From assembly GCF_020829595.1 (NCBI RefSeq), contig NZ_JAIVFW010000033.1, positions 17,725 through 81,724 on the forward strand: DNA of 64,000 bases, in the 5' to 3' direction. Origin of the DNA: Nostoc sp. CHAB 5844. Its GTDB lineage: Bacteria > Cyanobacteriota > Cyanobacteriia > Cyanobacteriales > Nostocaceae. The number at the start of each line of letters is the position of its first letter. Position 1 is the first letter of the stretch. The translations under genes and the position numbers were made by a program. Under the pieces are notes generated by a model, which did not search any database, was not told the DNA's origin, and saw only the letters and a list, made by a program, of their open reading frames with translations. Below are positions 7,920 through 18,200 of this stretch, piece after piece.

Positions 7920-8714
7920 ATGAAGTATCCGTTTCCGGGGATGAATCCCTATTTAGAAAACCCTGATTTATGCTCAGAGGTACACCATCGATTAATTACA
8001 GCGATCGCTATTGCGATATCTCATCCTTTGCGTCCTAAATATCGAGTAGCAATTGAAAAACGTACCTATAGAATTAATGCTGAAGATGCCATCTTAATCG
8101 GTATTCCTGATTTAGCTATTTTATCAGCAAAACAAAAATCAAATAGTAGTACAACAGCAATAACAACTTTACCCAGTGGCACAGAAAATAAATCTATTAC
8201 TGTTACATTACCATTACCTTTAGAAATCAAAGAAGGATATTTAGAAATTAGAGAAGTTTCTACTGGTAAAGTAATCACAGTAATTGAACTGCTTTCTCCT
8301 ACCAATAAACGCACAAAAGCAGGAAGAAAATTTTATTTAGAAAAAAGAGAAAAAATATTGCAAAGTGCTACTAAATTAGTAGAGATTGATTTAATTAGAA
8401 GTGGCGAGAAAATGCCAATTCTGACAAATATTCCTGATATAGACTATCGGATTTTAGTTGTCAAGTCTGATTGCTTACCCTCTGCTCAATTATTCGCCTT
8501 TACTGTGAGAGAAGCTATCCCTAACTTTACTATTCCTTTAGGACAGCAAGAACAGGAAATAGAATTAAATTTACAGAATTTATTATTAAAAATATATGAG
8601 CAAGCCGGATTTGATTTGACCTTGGATTATAATCAACCTCCTGTACCAGAGTTGTTGGTAAAAGATAGAGAATGGATAGATGTATTATTGAAAAAACAAG
8701 GAATAGGAAAGTAA
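7920..8714 (+). CDS. DUF4058 family protein
   Basis: The 264-aa protein opens with the family hallmark KYPFPGMNPYLENPDL and WxxVHxxL-like EVHHRLITAIAIAI. Next comes YRVAIEKRTYRI and the conserved block VITVIELLSPTNKRTKAGR, followed by FYLEKREKILQSATKLVEIDLIR. DUF4058 proteins are common and multicopy in filamentous cyanobacteria and have no assigned function; the E...K layout recalls nuclease folds such as Uma2, but that is my inference. The ATG is preceded by an AT-rich leader without a clear Shine-Dalgarno sequence. The gene stands alone. Confidence 0.9.
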   Translation: MKYPFPGMNPYLENPDLCSEVHHRLITAIAIAISHPLRPKYRVAIEKRTYRINAEDAILIGIPDLAILSAKQKSNSSTTAITTLPSGTENKSITVTLPLPLEIKEGYLEIREVSTGKVITVIELLSPTNKRTKAGRKFYLEKREKILQSATKLVEIDLIRSGEKMPILTNIPDIDYRILVVKSDCLPSAQLFAFTVREAIPNFTIPLGQQEQEIELNLQNLLLKIYEQAGFDLTLDYNQPPVPELLVKDREWIDVLLKKQGIGK

Positions 8715-9040
8715 ATATTTATAAAATGTAAATTATGGACGAGGAAAATAGCGATGCCTGCGGTGGTCACTGAGCTTTGTCGAAGTGCGGGCAAAGCCTA
8801 CGCTCTTTGGGAAGAATGAGGGTGATCGGTTTATAAAAGAATATAAAAAATAAATCTCCATCCTGTAAAAAATATGACACAATCTTCATCCGAAAGAATT
8901 GTGAGACGCGGACAAGAAATTTTACTAGGTTCTCAATGGCTGAAATTATTTATATTAGTCGCTAATTATAGTCAAAATATACCAAGTTTAGAGTTAATTT
9001 AATTGTAGATTTGGAGAGCCACTTGTGTGGCTTCCCAAGT
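8715..9040. other. intergenic with repeat fragments
   Basis: 326 bp between the stop of DUF4058 and the stop of the convergent gene. It carries a G/C-rich repeat fragment (about 8755-8815) and a 42-codon open frame at 8874-9002 that I could not support as a gene. A short inverted repeat of AGCCACTTGTGTGGCT type lies at about 9016-9031 near the convergent stop and may terminate transcription. Confidence 0.45.
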
Positions 9041-9442
9041 CTACACCTCCCCGTTCCCAAGTCCCGATTTAATCGCATCCAGTGGTTCACAGAAATTGTT
9101 TACGCCTTGCTTGAGAACATAAATTAAAACTGGTGTTGCCAAATTTTTGGGAAAAGTTGGTATTGTTTTGAAGTGTGTCATCAACCCTAAGATAGAGTTA
9201 TTGACCAATTCTTCTCTAAACTCCGATTCACAAATCACCGCCCGCCATTTTTTCGCCAAGGCATCTAACCATTCAGAATTTGCCCTTTCTGGTTCTTGTC
9301 CTGCTTTAATAGCTAATGTCATGGCTGCATCTTCTAAATCTCCTTCACAGTCTTCAATCAAATCCAGCGCTTCCATAGCTACAGGATCATCGATTAACTG
9401 AGAACGAAATAAGGCAATTTCTTGTGATGTAACTTGAGTCAT
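9041..9442 (-). CDS. conserved hypothetical cyanobacterial protein
   Basis: 133 residues, acidic and helical (VTSQEIALFRSQLIDDPVAM, LDLIEDCEGDLEDAAMTLAI). It matches my memory of small conserved cyanobacterial proteins of unknown function, but I cannot name a family. There is no signal peptide or transmembrane segment. The start ATG lies directly downstream of a run of AGTCAATAGT-type heptamer repeats, which therefore occupy its promoter or 5' leader. Function unknown. Confidence 0.7.
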   Translation of the reverse strand: MTQVTSQEIALFRSQLIDDPVAMEALDLIEDCEGDLEDAAMTLAIKAGQEPERANSEWLDALAKKWRAVICESEFREELVNNSILGLMTHFKTIPTFPKNLATPVLIYVLKQGVNNFCEPLDAIKSGLGNGEV

Positions 9443-9487
9443 AGGTAGTCGATAGTCAATAGTCCATAGTCAATAGTCTAGAGTCAA

Positions 9488-9537
9488 GAGGAGCCAGTGC
9501 GTTGGGCGGCTTTGCCGACTTGTAGCAACTGGCGTTC
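9488..9537. repeat. dispersed repeat with AGGAGCCAGTGCG ends
   Basis: A 50-bp imperfect inverted repeat opening GGAGCCAGTGCGTTGGGCGG and closing AACTGGCG. Related copies lie near 46218-46268, 51451-51537 and 57839-57892. It is embedded in STRR-type heptamers (AGTCAATAGTC) that span 9443-9594. Confidence 0.7.
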
Positions 9538-9594
9538 CATAGTCAAAAATTCCAACTATCGGCTCATAACTATTGACCATTGATTAATGACTAA

Positions 9595-11796
9595 TTAACG
9601 AAATGACCTAGTGGTAACTGCACGCTGCAATTGAGCCAAAGCACGGTTGTAATTTAAGATAGCCGTGACTCGATTACCTTCTGCCCTTGTTAAGTCAGTT
9701 TCAGAGTTAATTACATCAGTTTGCGTACCCACACCAGCTTGGAAGCGTAACCGCGCCAGACGTAGAGCTTCTCTGGCTTGTTCTAAGGCTGTGTTAGCAG
9801 TTTGAACGTTGTCTAAATTAGCTCGCTGGTTAGAAAAAGCTTGTTCTACTTGGAAACGCACTTGGTTACGCTGTTCGGCAAATTGTGTTTCAGCGATCGC
9901 AATATTAGCTCTAGCCTGGGATGCTCTGGCTCGTGCTGCGCCACCATCGAATAAATTCCAACTGGCTCTCAACCCAACAGAATAACCATCAGTAATGCTG
10001 ACACTATCATCGAACTGATCCAACAGATTGTAGTTAGCAACGAAACTCAACTGTGGCAGATTAGTGGCCAAAGCTTGTCGGCGCTGTTGTTCACTAATAT
10101 TACGTTGAGCCAACTGCTGTTGTAGTTCTGGACGATTTTGAAAAGCCAGGAGGATACTGTCTTCTAATGACCTATTCCACAAGCCAGCTAACTGCACTGC
10201 ATCTGCTGCACTAATAGTGACATTTTGCGGCAAACTGAGGGTAGTTGCTAACTGCCGTCGGGCTATCAGCTGATTGGAAATCGTATTAGTTAAATCTTGT
10301 TGAGCATTGGCTAAATTTACTTGCGATCGCAACACATCGAAGCGAGTCCCAACTCCTGCACGCTCTAATGCTTCAGCATCGCGTAAACTTGCTTGGGCAT
10401 TTTCCACAGCTGACTGGTTAATACGTACTTGCTCATCGGCTTCTTGCAAATCGTAATATTGTGTACTAACGTTTAGGCGGATTTCCTCAGATTGCCGCTC
10501 CACATCTAATTCACTGAAACGTACTTGTTCTTCAGCTTCTTTGATACTGGCTTGCCGTCTTCCCGAAGTGTAAATGTTATATGTCAACTGGGCTTGACCA
10601 TTAAAACCTGTACTCGGTTCATCTTGGTTAGACCTTAACCCTGCTCGCCCATTTAACTCATCCTGAAGCTGACCAGAAGCCGACTGACTGCGAGTGATAT
10701 CCGCATTAATATCCAGCGTCGGATACAAAGCCGCTTGTGCCTCTCGTAAAGCGGCTCGGCTGCGTTCTAGCTCCAATATTGATACCTGTAGTGTCCGATT
10801 ATTCCGCCGTGCTAACTCCAAAGCCTGTGCAAAAGTAATCGGTTGATTACTTTGAACTGTGACTTCCTCTGTTTTTGTGGGAAATTGCAACGGATTACCA
10901 CTAGGAATCAGGTTCTCCGGAACTTGTACAGCACCACTAGTAGGAGCCGGAGTCGTAGTGCTAGGAATTGGCGCATTTGGGGCTGCTTCAACCGGAGTTG
11001 GACTAGCTGCTGGCGCTGCCTCAGTTGGGGTAGTACCAGGATTACTAGGCACAGTTGTGGAATCTGGTGTTGCAGTGTTGTTTTGTGCAGTCAATCCTCC
11101 AGTCAATTTGTCCTGCTCACAACCTCTAGAGTGCAAAGACAACGTACTGGATATGCTTATTTGCTGTGAGCAACTTCGCACTGCCAAAAGTTTAGCTGCT
11201 CCTGCACCCTTAACTGCCGTTGGTAAAACTATCGGCAGCTGCGTTTTTAAAGTTAGCTTTGGGACTGCTGGCTGTTGAATCGCAGATCGGAAAACAGTTG
11301 TTTTTTGAATAGTAGAAGGTTGAGAAGTAGTAGAATTAACAACTGTATTATTTAATTTCTGCCCAGAAGCTGTAGTTAATTTTTTTGGTTTTTGAATCCT
11401 GCTGGAACTAGCCTGCTCTGCATTTTGAGAAAAATTTAAAGTAGGTGTCAAATTGACAGAACTACCTTGATTTTTCTGAGTTATTTGTGCGAGCCGCACA
11501 CCAGTATTTTCTGCCAAAATGCCTGGGTTACTGTTATTACTTAAAGTTGCCACATTGAATGTAGTCAACTCAGAATTAGCTCCTGCATCTGGAAAAATCT
11601 GTTTTGCAGCTTTAGGCAGTTGCGTATTTGTATTGTCCGCCACCAAGTTGTGACTTTCAGTGAAAGTCAAGACACTAGGAGAAGACGTTTGTTGTATGCT
11701 ACTTACCTTTACTGTTCCTGCCCAAGCGGGCTGGGTTGTTAATACCGCTGCTGTTACGCCAGGTAAGAAAGTATGAAATAATTGTTGTCCTTTCAC
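9595..11796 (-). CDS. hgdD: TolC family outer membrane efflux protein, HgdD-like
   Basis: 733 residues. A signal peptide (MKGQQLFHTFLPGVTAAVLT) is followed by about 300 residues of low-complexity Pro/Thr/Ala-rich sequence. A two-repeat outer-membrane factor domain (about 320-733) follows: ITFAQALELARRNNRTLQVS, then ALEQAREALRLARLRFQAGV near the end. TolC trimers form the outer-membrane and periplasmic exit duct for type I secretion and RND efflux. The gene is directly downstream of kaiC, as I recall for Anabaena hgdD (alr2887), which exports heterocyst glycolipids. The long N-terminal extension is typical of cyanobacterial TolCs. Symbol by synteny and architecture. Confidence 0.85.
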   Translation of the reverse strand: MKGQQLFHTFLPGVTAAVLTTQPAWAGTVKVSSIQQTSSPSVLTFTESHNLVADNTNTQLPKAAKQIFPDAGANSELTTFNVATLSNNSNPGILAENTGVRLAQITQKNQGSSVNLTPTLNFSQNAEQASSSRIQKPKKLTTASGQKLNNTVVNSTTSQPSTIQKTTVFRSAIQQPAVPKLTLKTQLPIVLPTAVKGAGAAKLLAVRSCSQQISISSTLSLHSRGCEQDKLTGGLTAQNNTATPDSTTVPSNPGTTPTEAAPAASPTPVEAAPNAPIPSTTTPAPTSGAVQVPENLIPSGNPLQFPTKTEEVTVQSNQPITFAQALELARRNNRTLQVSILELERSRAALREAQAALYPTLDINADITRSQSASGQLQDELNGRAGLRSNQDEPSTGFNGQAQLTYNIYTSGRRQASIKEAEEQVRFSELDVERQSEEIRLNVSTQYYDLQEADEQVRINQSAVENAQASLRDAEALERAGVGTRFDVLRSQVNLANAQQDLTNTISNQLIARRQLATTLSLPQNVTISAADAVQLAGLWNRSLEDSILLAFQNRPELQQQLAQRNISEQQRRQALATNLPQLSFVANYNLLDQFDDSVSITDGYSVGLRASWNLFDGGAARARASQARANIAIAETQFAEQRNQVRFQVEQAFSNQRANLDNVQTANTALEQAREALRLARLRFQAGVGTQTDVINSETDLTRAEGNRVTAILNYNRALAQLQRAVTTRSFR

Positions 11797-11900
11797 CGCA
11801 TCCCCTCACACGAAAATCAATCTAGCGGCAGAAACCTTTTCTTCACCACAGAATATAGCACGATACTAAATTGAAGAAGGAATATAGCACGATACCAAAT

Positions 11901-13460
11901 TTAGGAATCGGTACTGCGTTTATCTTCAAAACTTTTGACTATGCGAGAAAGTTCTGCCTTTTCGTCGATGCTAACGCGGGTAGGCGCACCGCTGACAATG
12001 CGTTCGTAATTCCGGAAAGAATCTTTAATGTCTGGGCCGTCAGCCGTAATATTATACTCACGAATTCCCTTATCATGCCACGAACCTCGCATTTTAAATA
12101 CGTTAATTGCCCGCGACATTTCCCCACGAATTTCTACGTACTGCAACATCAAAATTGTGTCCGTAATTGTAGAAATATGTGAGTCGGTAATTGAATGAGA
12201 ACCCATAAATTGGTCAGTTGTGTTGGTAAAAAAACCAGTGATTTCTTCTTGCTTGGCATAACCAGTTACACCAATCACAAACTGCCGAAAAGCATTATTA
12301 CTCACGCCTCTTGCTAGGGCTGAGAGTGAGTCAATGGCAATTCTTGCTGGTTTAAAATTAGCAATTTCTGACTTGATAATTTGCAAGTGATCTTCTAAAC
12401 CAGTTGATTCAGGATAAGTACAAATGATTTTGAGTAACCCTTGATGTTCTAATTCCTCAAAATCAATACCCCAAGAGGAAGCATTACGGGATAGTTGAGC
12501 GCGTGATTCTTCATAAGCAAATAAAATTGCGCGTTCACCGTTGATACAACCATCTTGCAGAAATTTACTCACAAGTAATGTTTTCCCAGTACCAGTAGCT
12601 CCTGTTGCTAAAATAATCGAATCTTTAAAGAAACCACCACCACACATCTCATCTAGGGTTTTAACACCGGAAGAAACGCGGACATTAGAAGACCTTTGAG
12701 TTAAACGCATTGCACCCAAGGGGAAAATGTTGACTCCGGCATTGGTAATTGTAAAAGGATACTCACCTTTCATGTGAGTTGTACCGCGTAGCTTGAGAAT
12801 TTCGGTCGTCCGCCGACGACGTTCTCCTTCTAATACATTCCGCACAATTACCACGTTATCCGAAACAAATTCTTCAACGCCGAAAGATGCCACAGGCCCG
12901 TATTCTTCACCCCGTTCGGTGGTAATGATGGTGGTGACATTCAGTTGTTTAAGCCGAGCTACAAGGCGAAAAATTTCTCGCCTGACGACTCCGACAGCTT
13001 CATACTGTTGAAATACTGCGGTAATCGAGTCAATAGAAACTCGTTTAGCCTTATATTTACGAATTGCATATTGCAAGCGCTCAATTAATGCCGAAAGGTC
13101 AAAATTTCCCACAATATCTTGACCTTCAGGGTCGGGAGAAGCATCTAGAATAAACAACTTACCTTCATCTATTAAACGTTGTAAGTTCCACCCAAAAATA
13201 TGAGCATTTTTGATAATGTCGCTGGGTGATTCTTCAAAGGTAACAAATACCCCTGGCTCATCAAAGTAGGTAATGCCGTTATAGAGGAACTGAAGAGATA
13301 ATAAGGTTTTACCTGTTCCAGAGGTGCCGCTGACCAAAGTGGTTCGCCCTACAGGTAAACCACCATGACTAATATCGTCAAAGCCCTCTATCATTGTCCG
13401 AATTTTTTCTACACCCCCAATCGGTGTCTGGTTTTGCTCTTTTTGCTCGTTTTCGCTCAT
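11901..13460 (-). CDS. kaiC: circadian clock ATPase/autokinase KaiC
   Basis: 519 residues, the same length as KaiC of Synechococcus elongatus. Two RecA-like halves are visible. CI has Walker A GTSGTGKT and catalytic Glu pair FVTFEES. CII has Walker A GATGTGKT and FAYEESRAQL. The phosphorylation site stretch ITDSHISTITDTI is intact, with the adjacent Ser and Thr near residues 431-432, followed by YVEIRGEMSRAINVFKMRGS. KaiC hexamers cycle phosphorylation and ATP hydrolysis to keep circadian time. The order on the minus strand is kaiA-kaiB-kaiC, with kaiB 82 bp upstream. Confidence 0.98.
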   Translation of the reverse strand: MSENEQKEQNQTPIGGVEKIRTMIEGFDDISHGGLPVGRTTLVSGTSGTGKTLLSLQFLYNGITYFDEPGVFVTFEESPSDIIKNAHIFGWNLQRLIDEGKLFILDASPDPEGQDIVGNFDLSALIERLQYAIRKYKAKRVSIDSITAVFQQYEAVGVVRREIFRLVARLKQLNVTTIITTERGEEYGPVASFGVEEFVSDNVVIVRNVLEGERRRRTTEILKLRGTTHMKGEYPFTITNAGVNIFPLGAMRLTQRSSNVRVSSGVKTLDEMCGGGFFKDSIILATGATGTGKTLLVSKFLQDGCINGERAILFAYEESRAQLSRNASSWGIDFEELEHQGLLKIICTYPESTGLEDHLQIIKSEIANFKPARIAIDSLSALARGVSNNAFRQFVIGVTGYAKQEEITGFFTNTTDQFMGSHSITDSHISTITDTILMLQYVEIRGEMSRAINVFKMRGSWHDKGIREYNITADGPDIKDSFRNYERIVSGAPTRVSIDEKAELSRIVKSFEDKRSTDS

Positions 13461-13542
13461 TGCTGGCTCATAAATGGGGTTTTTAACCCGGTCTCTCTAT
13501 TACTAAAGTTGAAGTTGCTAATTTGTAATCAAAAAATTTAGA

Positions 13543-13869
13543 TTAAAGGTTATGCGTCTCTTCCCAGTCTTCTTCACTCAGTTCTTCATAAAGTAAATCT
13601 AATCCAATCAATACTCTTTCTCGGTCTGAAAGATCTCCAATAATTTTACGAACAGGCGGCGGTAAAATTTTCGATAATGTTGGTGTAGCTAAGATTTTAT
13701 CTTCTTCGGCTAGTTGGGGATTTTTCATTACATCGATTACTTTTAGTGCATAAACACCTTGAAATTCCTGCTCTAATATGTTTTTTAATGTTTTTAATGC
13801 CCGGACTGAGTTAGGCGTGTTCCCAGCTACGTAAAGCTTAAGAACATAAGTTTTTCTGGCTTTATTCAT
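13543..13869 (-). CDS. kaiB: circadian clock protein KaiB
   Basis: 108 residues, typical KaiB length. The thioredoxin-like N-terminus ([20 protein letters not shown]) and the switching C-terminal half ([34 protein letters not shown]) are fully recognisable, ending in the usual acidic tail. KaiB changes fold to bind the CI ring of KaiC and to sequester KaiA. It lies between kaiA (113 bp upstream) and kaiC (82 bp downstream) on one strand, most likely one operon. Confidence 0.98.
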   Translation of the reverse strand: MNKARKTYVLKLYVAGNTPNSVRALKTLKNILEQEFQGVYALKVIDVMKNPQLAEEDKILATPTLSKILPPPVRKIIGDLSDRERVLIGLDLLYEELSEEDWEETHNL

Positions 13870-13982
13870 AAAGGTACAAACTTAAACATAAAAAATAAAA
13901 TAGAATCCGGTTTTACTGCATTTGGTGAAATACATAGTTGTTTGTGAGTGTTGAGTACATTCTGGTTTATGAGTGCAATGTA

Positions 13983-14564
13983 TTATTTAGAAATTGCACA
14001 TCTATAAGCTTCACATAGATGCGCTAAAACATCTATTAATGTCAAACGGTAATCAAGTAATGTCTCATCACTCCTTCCTTCTAATTTTAGCTGTTTAGAA
14101 AATTCTTCAATGAGTTCCATGTGAATTTCTATGATTTGAGGCACAGGAATATTAGCACAAAACACCGTATTGATGAATTTATCAATTTTTTCTTTCAAGG
14201 TTTTGTCTGTAGTAAAGTAATCTATAAGAATCTGGCGATAATCAGATTTAATTTGTTGTAACAATAACCGCTTATCCACTTGAGTCATTTGCTGAAAAAC
14301 CTGTTGTGGTTTTTGCTGCTGGCATGCGAAGACGTAAAAATATTTATCTATAAAATTTTGATTAAGATTTGCTGGCAACCAATTCAGTAAGTAGTAAAGT
14401 CTAGCTGTAGTGGCAGCAACCACAGTCGATGTGCTAAATTGGGCAGAATTAGACTGCAAAAAGTACCTGTAGCTTGAGTTAAATGGTGATTGGATGCTTA
14501 GCCAAGCTAGGTTATCTAAAATTTTTTTAACATTTGGTTGGAAAAGTAGTATAGGTAGTAGCAT
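13983..14564 (-). CDS. kaiA: circadian clock protein KaiA, with reduced N-terminal region
   Basis: 193 residues. The C-terminal 101 residues, starting MTQVDKRLLLQQIKSDYRQI, form the KaiA dimer/KaiC-binding domain and contain IPVPQIIEIHMELIEEFSKQ, GRSDETLLDYRLTLIDVLAH and LCEAYR. That part alone equals the roughly 102-aa KaiA of Anabaena PCC 7120. The extra 92 N-terminal residues do not look like the pseudo-receiver domain of S. elongatus KaiA (284 aa), but the part just before the C-domain (KYFYVFACQQQKPQQVFQQM) resembles the linker. Translation could start at 14564 or at the internal ATG near 14288. KaiA stimulates KaiC autophosphorylation. Confidence 0.9.
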   Translation of the reverse strand: MLLPILLFQPNVKKILDNLAWLSIQSPFNSSYRYFLQSNSAQFSTSTVVAATTARLYYLLNWLPANLNQNFIDKYFYVFACQQQKPQQVFQQMTQVDKRLLLQQIKSDYRQILIDYFTTDKTLKEKIDKFINTVFCANIPVPQIIEIHMELIEEFSKQLKLEGRSDETLLDYRLTLIDVLAHLCEAYRCAISK

Positions 14565-15238
14565 TTATATATTTAAACATCTTGCTTAATCACTCCAACC
14601 AAAGTTGGTTAAGTTGAACAAAGTTTGAGTAAAACTTTAGAGAACCTGACTAATAATAAGTCAAGTTGTTAGTTAATTCTCAAGTACCGCTCTAGATAAA
14701 TAAATGTCTATAGTGACTCAACAACCACCTAAGACAAGTAAGCAGGAAGATTTATTGAGCGGTTGATGAGGTGTTCGTTATAGAGGATACATTAGTTGAT
14801 TGAGATTCGCATATGTATATCTATCAGAATGTAGATTTTTTGATTTCACTCCTTGATAGGATACTTAAACTAACTTAAAGTATGCGCGTATTCTAAATCA
14901 TTATAATTCCTCAAGGTTCTAAAGCGAATCTTTGGAGCCATAATTGTTTTAGCTGTCACTCTTAATCAGAAGTGGCAATACCAGTAAAACACTGTAAGGT
15001 TATTTCCCCAAAGTTATAAAGTGGCAAAGGTAAAGACTGACACTGGAAAAAATCACAGTCAACCAGCAAGGCGATGTCTAGACAACCAAACCTACCACGG
15101 CAATGGTCTTACAGCTAAAACAAGAATTGTGGAAATGCGTTTTCTGATGAGGATATTACTGTAAGCGCGAACACTATCTAGCCGATCGCCAATGCTCAAG
15201 CCAAATGCCGCCAGAGGAAGAATCAACCCCAAAGCCTT
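14565..15238. other. divergent intergenic region between kaiA and the hybrid kinase
   Basis: 674 bp holding the outward promoters for the kai operon and the kinase gene. I see no supported gene. A 20-codon open frame at 14704 (MSIVTQQPPKTSKQEDLLSG) and other short frames lack support. No repeat family seen elsewhere in the window occurs here, which is unusual for a gap of this size in this genome and may mean it is conserved regulatory sequence. Confidence 0.5.
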
Positions 15239-18200
15239 ATGTTAATGCTACAGTACCCGCTTTATAACTTTCTAGCAACCGTACCCAAATGCGGCGAAAT
15301 CAGTACGTTAGTAGCGGCCTTAGAAATTTTTGAGCAAGAGCAGTGCGATCGCTTGGTAGTAGTAAATCAACAGCAAGAACCAATTGGGCTATTAAAGTCA
15401 GCCCGGTTAACACAAAAACTGTTGGCAGAATCTCAAGAAGATCAATATCTAAATTTGTTACAACAACCACTGGCATTCTGGAAACAAAGCATTTTTGAGC
15501 CACTACAAATAATAGCAGCAAGCGATCGCGTTGAGCAATTTGTGCAATTTTTGCGACACTATTCTGCTCAATCTAGCAACAACGTCAATTGGACATTGGT
15601 GGATGCTAAAGGCAAATTTTTAGGGCTGTTAGATAGCAGCCGATTGTTGAGATTGTTAGGTCAAGAAAAAGCTGCCATAAATACAGCAGGCAAAAAATAC
15701 TCTAATTCTTTGAGAGCCACTGGCAAAATTTCCCTAGAGCATCCAGACACATCTCATAGTACAGCCATCAAAACTCACTGGCGCTCGCGCAAAGCCAATC
15801 AAATTCAGTCGTCGTTACATCAACCACTAATTAAGTTAGTCGAACAACTGCCTTGGCCGTTGATGCTGCAAACCAGTGCTGGTGAGATCGTCACACAAAA
15901 CCCAGCTTGGTGGCAGCAGTTGGGAGTTCTCAAAGATCCCGAAGACGTGCGACAACAAGTAGCTGCGATTCTCTGTGCCATCTTGACCAAACAACCAGAA
16001 TACGCCAGCCAAACAGCAAGGATTCCCTATGGTGAAAATGGCACATCATCACAACTAAAACTGTATTCGGGAGAAAATCCTTGGGCGGTGAAGCACGAAG
16101 CTTTACCTCATAACGGTTTACTATCGCCATCATCTGTATCTAGTTTTAATCACCTCCAAGAATCACCAGTTTCTCCGACAAACACCTTTAATCGCTGCTT
16201 TTTAGATAGTCAAATGGGAACTTGTACCTGTGTTGTCGAAGAACAAAACGGTCAAGAACGCATCTGGCAATTTGCTAAAATTCCCCTAGATAGTCCAGAA
16301 TTCAAAGCTTTGGATAGCCAGCCGACTGAAAATTCTGATTACCTGTGGTTAGTGTTGGCAACAGATGTCACCGAACAGCAGCAGTTGTGCAAAGAACTGG
16401 CGGCAAAAAATGCTGATTTGATTCAACTCAACCGCTTAAAAGATGAATTTTTAGCTTGTATCAGTCATGAACTCAAAACTCCCCTCACAGCAGTTTTGGG
16501 ATTATCCAGGTTGCTTGTAGACCAACAATTAGGGGAATTGAACGAACGACAAGCCCGCTACGCCGGACTGATTCACCAAAGCGGTCGCCACTTGATGAGT
16601 GTGGTGAACGACATTTTAGATTTGACCCGGATGGAAACGGGACAGATGGAATTGGCACTCGCACCAGTTAATATTCAAGCAGTGTGCGATCGCGCTCAAT
16701 CAGAAGTCAAAGCTATCCACACTCAAAACAGCAAAACCTTATCTCCCAGCAAAGTGCCAGCAATCAGTTCATCAGTGCCAAAATTCACTTTGACAATTGA
16801 ACCAGGCTTAGACCAAATGGTGGCAGATGAATTGCGCTTGCGTCAAATGTTGGTACACTTGCTTTCCAACGCTTTTAAATTCACTGAAACATCCGGCGAA
16901 ATTGGTTTGCGAGTCAGTCGTTGGGAAGGGTGGATTGCGTTTACAATTTGGGATACAGGCATTGGTATTCCTGAACACCAGCAACACCTAATCTTTCAAA
17001 AATTCCAACAACTAGAAAATCCTCTCACTAGGCAATTTGAAGGAACTGGCTTAGGGCTAGTGTTAACAAGAGCTTTAGCCCGCCTGCACGGAGGCGATGT
17101 CAGCTTTTTGTCTCAAGAAGGCAAAGGTAGCCAATTTACACTATTGTTGCCACCCAGCCCGCCAACTACAGGTTTTACTGATTCCGAAACCAATAACAAA
17201 GAAGATAGAACCCAGCATAATATTGGCATTCAAAAAGTTCCGATTTCCGTAACTTCTCAAGTCAGCACTACTCAGCATCTTCCCGGTTGCTCTCAAAGGT
17301 TAGTGCTGATAGTCGAGGCCGTGGCTCGATATATTGAAGACTTGGCTGAACAACTCAAAAGTTTAGGTTATCGAGTCATAATTGCTCGCTCAGGTACAGA
17401 AGCCCTCGAAAAAGCTCGGCGCTTGCAACCACAAGCTGTATTTTTAAATCCTTTATTACCATTACTTTCGGGATGGGATGTCCTGACATTGGTGAAATCT
17501 GACGTGGCGACGCGTCACATACCCGTAATTGTTACAGCCACAGGTGCAGAAAAAGAGCAAGCATTTGCTAACCAAGCCGATGGTTTCTTGAGCTTACCCA
17601 TAGAAAACTTAGCTTTAGCACCACTTTTGGAAAAGTTATGTGCTAAACCAATAATTTCAACGTCAAATGTTGACACTACTCAAACTCTTGCCAAAAATCA
17701 ACCATTGCGAATTTTGAGATTGGTCAATCCAGAATTAGTATTGATTAACCCCCATCCCTCACTGCGTGAGCATCGGGTGATAGAAGTGGATAACCTAGAT
17801 CAAGCAGAACTCTTAGCGCGGGTTTGGCAGTTTGATGTCATCTTATTAGATTTAGAAGGTTCCTTAGCCGAAACTTATTTACAGCAATTAATTCAGCACC
17901 CCCGTTTGATAGCTCTACCATTGGTAACTTGTGATGTTGCTACTAGCTTGGCAGCTTCTCAAATACCAGGGCTTTCAGTATTTCCCTGCTTAACACCATT
18001 TGGGAAAAACAATCGCAGTCGCACTGACAAAATCGATCCACTATTGTCAGTTTTACAAATTGCCTCTGGTATTTGTTGCCCACCGAGTATTTTAGTGGTG
18101 GATTTGACAACACTGCATGATCTACCCCAAATCAGACGTAAACAAGTCAGAAATACTCGCACACCGAAAAATTCTGCACTTAATAATACCACTGCCGAAA

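Noticed and set aside
8874..9002. 42-codon frame (MTQSSSERIVRRGQ...) between DUF4058 and the convergent gene
   Set aside because: No ribosome site and no recognisable family; could be a gene fragment but nothing shows it.
10843..11278. Two overlapping plus-strand frames inside the tolC/hgdD gene
   Set aside because: Shadows of the Pro/Thr/Ala-rich low-complexity region of the TolC protein; no start signal or family.
14704..14766. 20-codon frame upstream of kaiA
   Set aside because: Too short and not linked to any feature; a leader peptide is not supported.
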